This document shows, piece after piece, positions 1-7,279 of a DNA stretch of 10,754 nucleotides (position 1 is its first letter; each line of letters opens with the position of its first letter). The position numbers and the translations under genes were made by a program. The notes under the pieces were generated by a model that had not been told where the DNA came from, did no database searches, and was given only the letters and a program-made list of their open reading frames with translations. The DNA comes from Lysobacteraceae bacterium (lineage in GTDB: Bacteria; Pseudomonadota; Gammaproteobacteria; Xanthomonadales; Xanthomonadaceae), in the NCBI GenBank assembly GCA_003449195.1, contig DMID01000246.1, positions 353 through 11,106 on the forward strand, written 5' to 3'.

Positions 1-683
1 ACCGCCGCTTCCAGGTGCTGGAAACCGCGCCGGCGCGCTATTTCACCGTCGAGCAGAAGGACGTCAGCGTCGACTTCTTCGCCATCGGCTACATTGCCGA
101 CGTGCGCGCGTTCTACCGCGCCACCGGCGGCGACGAGCGCGTGGCCAGCTCGCGCCTGGCGCCGATCATCACCGACTCGCTGCGCAACGAGATCAACTCG
201 CGCACGCTGCAGCAGCTGGTGTCCGGCGACCGCGCCGAACTGATCGCCAGCCAGCTCGGCGCGATCAACAAGGCCAGCCGCGAACTGGGCATGCAGATCG
301 TCGACCTGCGCCTGAAGCAGATCGACCTGCCCACCGACAGCCAGGTGATCACCGACGTTTACGAGCGCATGCGCGCCCAGCGCCGGCAGGTGGCCAGCAA
401 GCTGCGCGCCGAGGGCGAGGAGCAGGCGCGCACGATCCGTGCCGAGGCCGACCGCGAAAGCACCGTGCTGGTGGCCGAAGCCGAGCGCGACGGCCAGAAG
501 CTGCGCGGCGAAGGCGATGCCGAGGCGGCAAAGATTTATGCCAAGGCGGCCGTGGCCGACCCGGGTTTCTATGCCTTCTATCGCAGCTTGGAGGCGTACC
601 GCGCCGCCTTCGCCGACGGCAAGAGCGTGATCGTGCTGGAGCGCAACGACCCGTTCCTGCAGTACCTGAAGAGCGACCGCTGA
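1..683 (+). CDS. hflC: HflC, modulator of FtsH protease (5' end missing)
   Basis: This is the C-terminal 226 residues of HflC, read from base 3 to TGA at 681-683. HflC is an SPFH/prohibitin-family inner-membrane protein that forms a periplasm-facing complex with HflK around FtsH and tempers its proteolysis. The visible part has the rest of the SPFH domain, then the HflC signature RMRAQRRQVASKLRAEGEEQ, an Ala/Glu-rich coiled coil, the GEGDAEAAKIYAKAA segment and the ending FYAFYRSLEAYRAAF. All match E. coli HflC closely. The N-terminal membrane anchor and about 60 residues lie outside the window. Compared with E. coli HflC, the insertion in the middle of the SPFH region is absent. hflK is expected immediately upstream. 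The next gene begins 3 bp after the stop, so the two are probably co-transcribed. Confidence 0.95.
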   Translation, partial: RRFQVLETAPARYFTVEQKDVSVDFFAIGYIADVRAFYRATGGDERVASSRLAPIITDSLRNEINSRTLQQLVSGDRAELIASQLGAINKASRELGMQIVDLRLKQIDLPTDSQVITDVYERMRAQRRQVASKLRAEGEEQARTIRAEADRESTVLVAEAERDGQKLRGEGDAEAAKIYAKAAVADPGFYAFYRSLEAYRAAFADGKSVIVLERNDPFLQYLKSDR

Positions 684-686
684 CCG

Positions 687-875
687 ATGCCGCGCGACCT
701 GTTGGCCGCGCTGGCGCTGGTGGCGGTGCTGGAAGGGCTGTTGCTGTTTGCCGCGCCGGAAGCCTGGCGGCGCATGGCCGAGCATCTGCTCACGGAGCCT
801 TCCGCGCGCTTGCGCCGGCACGGCGGGTTCGTGCTGTTGGCCGGATTGGCGGCCTTGTGGTGGATACGCGGCTGA
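687..875 (+). CDS. DUF2065 family small membrane protein (YjeT-like)
   Basis: This is a 62-residue protein of unknown function resembling the DUF2065 (YjeT) family. Two hydrophobic segments are visible, at about residues 5-22 and 46-60. Between them lies the family pattern LEG...P.AWRRM near residues 16-30 and RRHGGF near residues 43-48, which matches E. coli YjeT in layout and length. It starts 3 bp after the hflC stop without a clear Shine-Dalgarno sequence, so translational coupling to hflC is likely. Small DUF2065 genes sit between hflC and purA in E. coli relatives and xanthomonads, which supports the call. It is the last gene before a strong terminator. Its biochemical role is unknown; the location suggests an association with the HflKC membrane complex, but that is inference. 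Confidence 0.85.
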   Translation: MPRDLLAALALVAVLEGLLLFAAPEAWRRMAEHLLTEPSARLRRHGGFVLLAGLAALWWIRG

Positions 876-917
876 ACCGCGCAGTGCGGGGCGGTGGCGG
901 GCGTTGCCGGAAACCCG

Positions 918-923
918 GATAAT
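918..923 (+). promoter_or_regulatory. Possible -10 box (GATAAT) just before the terminator hairpin
   Basis: GATAAT followed by GC resembles a sigma-70 -10 element, but no convincing -35 box lies about 17 bp upstream. If it is active, the transcript would start within the 928-963 hairpin and lead toward purA. It may be chance. Confidence 0.2.
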
Positions 924-927
924 GCAC

Positions 928-963
928 AAAAGCCGGATGGGCACAGCGCCTGTCCGGCTTTTT
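928..963 (+). terminator. Intrinsic terminator after hflC-DUF2065
   Basis: AAAAGCCGGA (928-937) pairs with TCCGGC plus T's (953-962). The stem continues inward through two G-T wobbles and GGC/GCC to a five-base loop, ACAGC (943-947). The 3' arm runs into five T's (959-963). The A-tract before the stem means it could also terminate in the opposite direction. It separates the hflC operon from purA. Confidence 0.85.
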
Positions 964-978
964 CCGTGTCTGGCCATG

Positions 979-1058
979 CCGATGGCGGCAGGCCCCGATG
1001 GCTTCCCGGCTCGCAAGGCCGGCCCGACACGCCCTTTCATGCGGCCCCGATGGCCGCA
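979..1058 (+). repeat. Repeated CCGATGGC motif with small hairpins in the purA leader
   Basis: The 8-mer CCGATGGC occurs at 979-986, 995-1002 and 1047-1054. The last two are parts of a 12-base direct repeat, GGCCCCGATGGC (991-1002 and 1043-1054). The distal copy folds into a 7-bp hairpin, TGCGGCC-CCGAT-GGCCGCA (1040-1058), ending 8 bases before the purA Shine-Dalgarno sequence. The proximal copy can form a weaker hairpin (990-1004) with the same CCGAT loop. The function is unknown. Confidence 0.45.
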
Positions 1059-1080
1059 AGACACACAGGAGTCACCCGTC

Positions 1081-2376
<1,296 letters not shown>

Positions 2377-2422
2377 TGCGCGCCGCTTGCCGGCCTTGGC
2401 CGGTGCGAGCACGGCAGTGACT

Positions 2423-2448
2423 GGACGGCCCGCGCAAGCGGGCCGTCC
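2423..2448 (+). terminator. GC-rich hairpin after purA
   Basis: GGACGGCCCGC (2423-2433) and GCGGGCCGTCC (2438-2448) form a perfect 11-bp stem closed by a GCAA tetraloop of the GNRA type. It starts 46 bases after the purA stop. No T-tract follows, so termination may be inefficient or need Rho, or the hairpin may mainly protect the 3' end of the mRNA. Confidence 0.6.
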
Positions 2449-2515
2449 GCATTGGCTCGGAAACATCGGCACATGGCGCGGCAGGGCCGCGTGCCATCGG
2501 ACGGATGCGGGCCGC

Positions 2516-2521
2516 TAGAAT
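2516..2521 (+). promoter_or_regulatory. Candidate -10 box (TAGAAT) for the MFS transporter gene
   Basis: TAGAAT followed by GC lies 30 bases before the ATG at 2552. Transcription would begin near 2528, giving a 5' leader of about 25 bases. The -35 region at about 2493-2498 (GCCATC) is poor. The position between the purA hairpin and the start codon supports a promoter here. Confidence 0.4.
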
Positions 2522-2551
2522 GCAATCGCCTTCCCCCATGGCGCTCCCTTG

Positions 2552-3781
2552 ATGGCATCCAGCCGCACGCCCGAATCCGGCCCGCGCCGCTGGCCGATGA
2601 CGCTCGTCCTCGGCGGGCTGGCGGCCTTCGGCCCGTTCTCGATCGACACGATCTTCCCGGCTTTCCCGCAGATGGCCGCAGACCTGGGCGCGGACAAGCT
2701 GCAGATCCAGCAGACCATCAGCGTCTATCTGCTGGCCTACGCGGCGATGAGCCTGGTGCACGGGCCGCTGTCCGATGCCTTCGGCCGCAAGCGCGTGCTG
2801 GTGGGCGGCCTGCTGGTTTACATGCTGGCTTCGGCCGGCTGCGCGCTGTCGCACGATCTGGCGACGCTGTTGTCGTTTCGTGCGTTGCAAGGCATGTCGG
2901 CCGGTGCCGGCCTGATCGTCGGGCGGGCGATGATCCGCGACCTGTTCCACGGGCAGGAAGCGCAGCGGCTGATGAGCCAGGTGGCGATGATTTTCAGCAT
3001 CGCGCCGGCGGTGGCGCCGATCTACGGCGGCTGGGTGCTGGGCATCGGCGGTTGGCCGCTGATCTTCTGGAGTCTGGTGGTGTTTGTCTGCGTGTTGCTG
3101 GGCGGGGTGGAGCTGGCCTTGCCGGAAACGCACCCGCCCGAGCGGCGCATGCGTCTGGCGCCGGCGGCCTTGTGGCGCGATTACGCCTCGATCTTCTCCA
3201 ACCCGCGCTTCCTGCGTCTGGCTGGCGTGGTGGCGTTCAATTTCGGCGGCTTGTTCCTGTACATCGCCTCGGCGCCGGAGGTGGTATTCGGCCTGCTGGG
3301 CCTGAATGAGCGCCAGTTCGGCTGGCTGTTCGTGCCGTTCATCGCGGGCATGATGATCGGCTCCTTCGTCTCGGCGCGCATGGCCGGGCGCATCGAGGGC
3401 ACGCGGCTGGTGTCGGCCGGCTTCGCGATCAGTGCGACGGCGATGCTGTTCAACATCGGCTACACGCATCTGTCGCCGGTGCTGGCATTGCCGTGGGCGG
3501 TGCTGCCCTTGTTCCTGCATGCGCTTGGGCTGGCGCTGATGGTGCCGGTGCTCACGCTGGCGATCCTGGACATGTACCCGCAGCAGCGCGGTTCGGCGTC
3601 CTCCTCGCAGGCCTTCACCCAGTTGCTGGTCAATGCAGTGATCGGCGGCGCGGTGTCGCCGTGGTTGTCGCATTCGGGTGCGACGCTGGCAGCCGGTGCG
3701 GCAACGCTGGTACTGCTGGCCTGGCTGTGCTGGTTCTTCGAATGCCGCGCGCGCCGTGCGATGCTGGCGGCTGCTTCCTGA
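2552..3781 (+). CDS. Bcr/CflA family MFS drug efflux transporter
   Basis: This is a 409-residue inner-membrane protein of the major facilitator superfamily, DHA1 drug:proton antiporter type, close to Bcr/CflA. It shows the first-helix pattern D32-T-I-F-P36, motif A GPLSDAFGRKR at residues 71-81, RALQG at 110-114 and RAMIRD at 125-130, all typical of Bcr/CflA. The family has 12 membrane helices and extrudes varied substrates such as bicyclomycin, sulfonamides, chloramphenicol or amino acid derivatives; the substrate here cannot be told. ATG 2552 is preferred; a TTG directly before it (2549) is a possible alternative. There is no clear Shine-Dalgarno sequence, and a four-codon ORF (2538-2552) ends on the start codon. 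The next gene lies 19 bp downstream on the same strand, so a two-gene operon is likely. Confidence 0.9.
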   Translation: MASSRTPESGPRRWPMTLVLGGLAAFGPFSIDTIFPAFPQMAADLGADKLQIQQTISVYLLAYAAMSLVHGPLSDAFGRKRVLVGGLLVYMLASAGCALSHDLATLLSFRALQGMSAGAGLIVGRAMIRDLFHGQEAQRLMSQVAMIFSIAPAVAPIYGGWVLGIGGWPLIFWSLVVFVCVLLGGVELALPETHPPERRMRLAPAALWRDYASIFSNPRFLRLAGVVAFNFGGLFLYIASAPEVVFGLLGLNERQFGWLFVPFIAGMMIGSFVSARMAGRIEGTRLVSAGFAISATAMLFNIGYTHLSPVLALPWAVLPLFLHALGLALMVPVLTLAILDMYPQQRGSASSSQAFTQLLVNAVIGGAVSPWLSHSGATLAAGAATLVLLAWLCWFFECRARRAMLAAAS

Positions 3782-3800
3782 AACACGCAACGGAGTCCCC

Positions 3801-4196
3801 ATGTCCATCCAGTCCAAGGCGCGCCGCGATGCGCATCGCCGCAAGGCCGAGCGCGAGCGCAACCTGCAACCGCAGGCGGCACCGATCGAGCCGCATGCCG
3901 AGCTGCGCGACCGCGACCGCCGCCTGCTGGCCGGCATCGTCCGCCGCGACGGCCAATGGGTGCTGGGCATGGATGGCCGCATCGCTGGCGAAACCGACAG
4001 TGCCGCGCGCGTGTTCGCGTTGATCCGCCGCGCCGCCGAACTGCACGAGGCCAAGGGCGTGCCGGTGCGGCTGGTGTATTCGGACACCTTGCGCGATGCC
4101 GCCAAGGCCGAGCTGGACGCGCAAGGCATCAGCCAGGCCGAGTACGACCACCAGTTGGCCGGCGAACTGGCCGTGGCTCCACCCTCGGCCGATTGA
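3801..4196 (+). CDS. Conserved hypothetical protein, 131 aa
   Basis: I recognise no named domain. The start ATG 3801 follows GGAG (3792-3795) by five bases. The N-terminus is short and highly basic (SKARRDAHRRKAERER, residues 5-20). A predicted alpha/beta core follows, with ELRDRD, a GQWVLGMDGRIAGETDSAARV segment containing two short beta-like turns, and a later RLVYSDTLRDAAKAELDAQG stretch. No signal peptide or membrane helix is visible, so it is probably cytoplasmic. The basic N-terminus could contact nucleic acid or simply be disordered. I recall similar short proteins in xanthomonad genomes, but no function for them. It follows the MFS gene by 19 bp, while the aroG leader begins about 60 bp after it. 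The frame is open upstream into the MFS gene, but only the part from 3801 looks protein-like. Confidence 0.75.
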   Translation: MSIQSKARRDAHRRKAERERNLQPQAAPIEPHAELRDRDRRLLAGIVRRDGQWVLGMDGRIAGETDSAARVFALIRRAAELHEAKGVPVRLVYSDTLRDAAKAELDAQGISQAEYDHQLAGELAVAPPSAD

Positions 4197-4201
4197 ACGG
4201 C

Positions 4202-4221
4202 ATGCTTGCAAACGCAAGTGT
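4202..4221 (+). repeat. Inverted repeat between the hypothetical gene and the aroG promoter
   Basis: CTTGC (4205-4209), AAAC, GCAAG (4214-4218) form a perfect 5-bp inverted repeat, extendable outward by two G-T pairs and one A-T pair. It lies six bases after the stop of the upstream gene and abuts a possible aroG -35 box. It could be a weak terminator (no T-run follows) or a repressor site. It does not match the E. coli TrpR or TyrR consensus. Confidence 0.35.
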
Positions 4222-4249
4222 TGTGGTGCCCCGCGCCGGATGCTATTTC
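4221..4249 (+). promoter_or_regulatory. Candidate promoter of the aroG leader
   Basis: TTGTGG (4221-4226) as -35, a 17-base spacer, then TATTTC (4244-4249) as -10, preceded by TG at 4241-4242 in the extended -10 arrangement. Transcription would start near 4256, almost on the leader-peptide ATG at 4258. The boxes are imperfect, but some promoter is needed here to serve the attenuator. Confidence 0.35.
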
Positions 4250-4257
4250 TCTCTGCC

Positions 4258-4341
4258 ATGACGCTCCGGTCCCGCTCCTTTTTCTTCTGGTATTACGGCT
4301 TCCCCATGCCGTCGGCGGAGGAAAAGGTGTGCTCGGACTGA
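4258..4341 (+). CDS. Aromatic-rich leader peptide of aroG attenuator
   Basis: This is a 27-codon ORF, MTLRSRSFFFWYYGFPMPSA through to VCSD and TGA at 4339-4341. Residues 8-13 are Phe-Phe-Phe-Trp-Tyr-Tyr, with another Phe at 15. Such a run directly upstream of a DAHP synthase gene is the hallmark of a ribosome-mediated attenuation sensor, as in E. coli trpL and pheL. It carries all three end products of the pathway. No Shine-Dalgarno sequence is visible. Translation may start leaderless at 4258 or at an in-frame ATG at 4240 (MLFLSA extension). The peptide itself probably has no function; the position of the stalled ribosome is what matters. Small size and lack of homology to a protein family are expected. 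Confidence 0.8.
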   Translation: MTLRSRSFFFWYYGFPMPSAEEKVCSD

Positions 4342-4394
4342 AACAGTCATCGAACCGAACCTCGAAACCGCCAGCGAAACCTGGCGGTTTTTTT
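4277..4394 (+). promoter_or_regulatory. Transcription attenuator of aroG
   Basis: Hand pairing finds the three alternative structures of a classical attenuator. Segment 1, CCTTTTTCTTC (4277-4287, the Phe codons), pairs with segment 2, GGAGGAAAAGG (4317-4327), over 11 positions with two G-T pairs. Segment 2 and its flank can instead join segment 3 in an interrupted antiterminator: CGG 4313-4315 with CCG 4368-4370, GAGG 4318-4321 with CCTC 4360-4363, GGT 4326-4328 with ACC 4354-4356, and TCG plus GACTG 4333-4340 with CAGTC plus CGA 4344-4353. This uses the left arm of the terminator at 4365-4394. A ribosome stalled at the F/W/Y codons would mask segment 1 and favour read-through. One reaching the stop codon at 4341 would cover segment 2 and allow termination. 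Pairing was done by eye, without energy calculation. Confidence 0.75.
4365..4394 (+). terminator. Attenuator terminator before aroG
   Basis: AAACCGCCAG (4365-4374), loop CGAAAC, CTGGCGGTTT (4381-4390) make a perfect 10-bp stem that runs into seven T's (4388-4394). It lies 24 bases after the leader stop codon and 39 bases before the aroG start, so it can only act as a regulated terminator for aroG. Confidence 0.93.
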
Positions 4395-4422
4395 GTGACC
4401 GCCGGAACGCCCCCACCGATCT

Positions 4423-4426
4423 GGAG
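4423..4426 (+). promoter_or_regulatory. aroG Shine-Dalgarno sequence fixing the GTG start
   Basis: GGAG at 4423-4426 (within TGGAG) lies seven bases before GTG 4434. It decides in favour of GTG over any ATG: the frame is open further upstream, but only through the terminator hairpin. Confidence 0.75.
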
Positions 4427-4433
4427 TTTGCAC

Positions 4434-5519
4434 GTGAACACCCGCACCGACGATTTGCGCATCCATGCCCTCGACGAGCTGAGCACGCCAGAGGAGATCA
4501 TCCGCGAACTGCCGCTGGCCGCCGCGACCAGCCAGACCGTGGCCGATGCGCGTGGCGCGATGCACGCCATCCTGCATGGCCACGACGACCGCCTCGCGGT
4601 GGTGATCGGCCCGTGCTCGATCCACGACACCGCGGCGGCAATGGAATACGCCCAGCGCCTGAGCGAGCAACGCGTGCGTCTCGGCGACACGCTGGAAATC
4701 GTGATGCGGGTGTACTTCGAGAAACCGCGCACCACCGTCGGCTGGAAGGGGCTGATCAACGATCCCGGGCTGGATGGCAGCTACCGCATCAACGACGGCC
4801 TGTGCACCGCACGCGGCCTGCTGCGCCAGATCAACGGGCTCGGTCTGCCGGCCGGCTGCGAGTTCCTCGACATGATCACCCCGCAGTACATCGCCGACCT
4901 GGTGGCATGGGGCGCGATCGGCGCGCGCACGACCGAGAGCCAGGTGCACCGCGAGCTGGCTTCGGGCCTGTCCTGCCCGGTCGGCTTCAAGAACGGCACC
5001 GACGGCAACGTGCGCATCGCGGTGGATGCGGTGCAGGCGGCCTCGCATCCGCATCATTTCCTGTCGGTGACCAAGCAGGGGCGCACCGCCATCGTCGGCA
5101 CCGCCGGCAACGAGGACTGCCACGTGATCCTGCGCGGCGGCAAGGCGCCCAACCACGATGCGGCCAGCGTGGATGCCGCCTGCACGACGATTGCCGCCGC
5201 GGGCCTGACGCCGATGGTGATGATCGACGCCAGCCATGCCAACAGCGGCAAGAAGCCGGAGAACCAGCCGCGGGTGATCGACGAGATCGCCGCCCAGCTG
5301 GAGGCCGGCGAGCAGCGCATCGGCGGGGTGATGGTGGAAAGCCATCTGCTGGATGGCCGCCAGGATCTGGTCGACGGGCGCGCGCTGACCTACGGGCAGA
5401 GCATCACCGACGGCTGCATCGGCTGGGACGGCAGTGTGGCCGTGCTCGAACGTCTGGCCCGTGCGGTGGAGGCGCGGCGCCGGCTGGCCCGACCGCAACG
5501 CCTGCGCAGCGCCGGCTGA
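4434..5519 (+). CDS. aroG: 3-deoxy-D-arabino-heptulosonate 7-phosphate synthase, class I (AroG type)
   Basis: This enzyme joins phosphoenolpyruvate and erythrose 4-phosphate to give DAHP, the first step of the shikimate pathway to Phe, Tyr, Trp and chorismate products. The 361-residue protein aligns almost without gaps to E. coli AroG. VVIGPCSIHD carries the metal ligand Cys61. EKPRTTVGWKG holds the substrate-binding Arg92 and Lys97. GARTTESQVHRELASGLS and GFKNGTDG are intact, IDASHANS carries the metal ligand His268, and MVESHL and GQSITDGCIGW follow. The start is GTG, and residues 1-10 already match E. coli (N..DDLRI). Which amino acid inhibits the enzyme allosterically cannot be told from sequence. 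Expression is probably set by the leader attenuator at 4277-4394. The gene is followed by a hairpin and a convergent gene, so it is transcribed alone. Confidence 0.97.
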   Translation: MNTRTDDLRIHALDELSTPEEIIRELPLAAATSQTVADARGAMHAILHGHDDRLAVVIGPCSIHDTAAAMEYAQRLSEQRVRLGDTLEIVMRVYFEKPRTTVGWKGLINDPGLDGSYRINDGLCTARGLLRQINGLGLPAGCEFLDMITPQYIADLVAWGAIGARTTESQVHRELASGLSCPVGFKNGTDGNVRIAVDAVQAASHPHHFLSVTKQGRTAIVGTAGNEDCHVILRGGKAPNHDAASVDAACTTIAAAGLTPMVMIDASHANSGKKPENQPRVIDEIAAQLEAGEQRIGGVMVESHLLDGRQDLVDGRALTYGQSITDGCIGWDGSVAVLERLARAVEARRRLARPQRLRSAG

Positions 5520-5529
5520 AATCGCGTGG

Positions 5530-5562
5530 ACGGGGCGTCTCCCTGATCGGGTGGCGCCCCGT
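5530..5562. terminator. Hairpin between convergent aroG and eptA
   Basis: ACGGGGCG (5530-5537) pairs with CGCCCCGT (5555-5562). CCC (5541-5543) and GGG (5549-5551) can extend the fold inside. It sits in the 55-bp gap between two converging genes and could stop transcription from both sides. No T-run follows on either strand, so it is only a probable terminator. Confidence 0.5.
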
Positions 5563-5574
5563 GCAACGAGAGGG

Positions 5575-7251
5575 TCAGTGCGTTGCTTCGCAGCCGGCGA
5601 ACAGGTCGCGGCGGCGGTCGTAGACCTTGGTCTGCACCTGCAACAGGCCGAGGATCGACGGGAACAGGTTGTCGTGGCTGGCTGGTTGCCGCGCGCGCTG
5701 GCGCACGCAGGCCAGATCCAGTCCGTGCGACTGGGCAAAGCCGGGCGAGAACCAGGTCGCCATCGGCACGTGGGTCTGCTCGGACGGCGCGATGGCATAG
5801 GGCACGCCGTGCAGGAACAGCCCCTTCTCGCCGAGCGATTCGCCATGGTCGGACACGTAGATCATTGCCGCGTCGTAGCCTGACTGGGCCTTGAGCATGC
5901 CGATGGTGTCGGCCAGCAGATGGTCGGTGTAAAGCAGGGCGTTGTCGTAGGCATTGACGATGTGGGCCGGATCGCACTGGCCCAGATCCTCGGTGTCGCA
6001 GGTGGGCGTGAAGCGCTTGAACGCCGCCGGGTAGCGCAGGTAGTAGGCCGGGCCATGGTTGCCGAGCTGGTGCAGCACGACGATGCGGTCCTTGCCGTCC
6101 TTCGCCTCTTCATCCAGCCGCGCTTGCAGGCCCTTGATCAGGATTTCGTCGTAGCAGCGGCCTTCCTGCGTGCCGCAAAGCTCCGCGTCCTTCGCATTGT
6201 CCAGCGATTCGAATGGCAATCCTTCGCACACGCCCTTGCATCCGCTCTGGTTGTCGCGCCACAGCGTGGCCACGCCGGCGCGGTTGAGCACATGCAGCAA
6301 CGACTGGTGGCTGCGGATGGTTTTCTCGTTGTAATCGTGGCGTCCCCACGGGGAGAACAGGCACGGCACCGAGACTTCGGTGCTGGTGCCGCAGGAGCGC
6401 ACCTGCGGGAAATTGATCACGTCCGGCATCGCGGCCAGCTGCGGCGTGGTCTGGCGGGCGTAACCGTCAAGGCCCCAGTTGGCTGCGCGCGCGGTTTCGC
6501 CGAGCACGAACACGATCAGGCGAGGTTTGCTGCCTGCGGGGCGGGCTGCTTGCCGCGCATCCTCGCCGATGGGCAACAGCGGCGCTTTCGGCCCGGGCGG
6601 CGTGGCCAGGCCCACGCGGGCCAGCGAAATCACGTAGTTGGACGGGGTGATCAGGTAGCGCACCGCCTTGTTGTTGCGCATCAGCGCCGACAGGTCCTGG
6701 AAGGAGGCCATCACGCCGACGCCGGCCACCAGCAGCACCGCGACCAGAAAGCCCAACCTGCGCAGCAGCGCCTGCATGGGCGGGCGCTTGCGCAGGCGCA
6801 CGCGCCACAACAAAACGACCGGCACCAGCGCATACAGCAGCAGCGGCACGATCAACTTGGGGTTGATCAGCTCGCGGGATTCCTTCTGGTCCGTGTGCAG
6901 CACGTTGCGGATCATGTCCGGGTCGAGATAGATGCCGTACGCACTCATGAAATGCGCGGCGAACGCGGTGACCACGAACAGCAGCGTCAGCAAGGGCTTG
7001 GCCGACCAGCGCCATACCAGCAGGCCAAGCAGGAACGCCTGCGTGCCGGTGACGAACAGGAACAAGCCGATGGCCAGCCGCCACTGCGACGCGCCATGGG
7101 TGATGGCGGCCTGCCAGAACGAGGTGTTGCAGAACACGGTGAAGAACACGCTGGCCAGCAGGATCAGTGTGCCGGTGTCCAGTTCGGGTCGGAACGCAAG
7201 CCACCGGGAGTAGCCCGTCGCGCGGGGCTCCGGACTTTGTGCGGAATTCAT
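5575..7251 (-). CDS. eptA: Lipid A phosphoethanolamine transferase (EptA/PmrC/MCR family)
   Basis: The product moves phosphoethanolamine from phosphatidylethanolamine to lipid A phosphates on the periplasmic side of the inner membrane, lowering surface charge and polymyxin binding. The 558 residues contain five hydrophobic segments (about 29-48, 58-80, 87-108, 132-150 and 167-184). A bridging region and a periplasmic sulfatase-fold domain follow. Compared with MCR-1 the active site is complete: Glu252 in GETARAAN, nucleophile Thr291 in CGTSTEVSVPC with the flanking Cys287/Cys297, His399 in GNHGPAYY, Asp468-His469 in VSDHGES and His481 in LFLHG. Paired cysteines near 338/342, 359/366 and 418/426 fit the disulfides of the family. 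The start lies 28 bp after the PAP2 gene, so the two form an operon. The start ATG has only a weak ribosome site. The exact acceptor (lipid A or core sugar) is not certain. Confidence 0.95.
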   Translation of the reverse strand: MNSAQSPEPRATGYSRWLAFRPELDTGTLILLASVFFTVFCNTSFWQAAITHGASQWRLAIGLFLFVTGTQAFLLGLLVWRWSAKPLLTLLFVVTAFAAHFMSAYGIYLDPDMIRNVLHTDQKESRELINPKLIVPLLLYALVPVVLLWRVRLRKRPPMQALLRRLGFLVAVLLVAGVGVMASFQDLSALMRNNKAVRYLITPSNYVISLARVGLATPPGPKAPLLPIGEDARQAARPAGSKPRLIVFVLGETARAANWGLDGYARQTTPQLAAMPDVINFPQVRSCGTSTEVSVPCLFSPWGRHDYNEKTIRSHQSLLHVLNRAGVATLWRDNQSGCKGVCEGLPFESLDNAKDAELCGTQEGRCYDEILIKGLQARLDEEAKDGKDRIVVLHQLGNHGPAYYLRYPAAFKRFTPTCDTEDLGQCDPAHIVNAYDNALLYTDHLLADTIGMLKAQSGYDAAMIYVSDHGESLGEKGLFLHGVPYAIAPSEQTHVPMATWFSPGFAQSHGLDLACVRQRARQPASHDNLFPSILGLLQVQTKVYDRRRDLFAGCEATH

Positions 7252-7279
7252 CGGGAAACGGTCTCGCGTGGTGGTCGTA

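Noticed and set aside
748..1080. In-frame upstream extension of purA
   Set aside because: It overlaps the DUF2065 gene and runs through the terminator. PurA homology begins at Met 1081, which has its own AGGAG.
4202..4221. TrpR or TyrR operator
   Set aside because: The inverted repeat CTTGC-AAAC-GCAAG does not match the E. coli TrpR (CTAG-containing) or TyrR (TGTAAA-N6-TTTACA) consensus.
4347..5846. Minus-strand open frame of 499 codons across aroG and the end of eptA
   Set aside because: Antisense to aroG and out of frame with eptA; no recognisable protein features.
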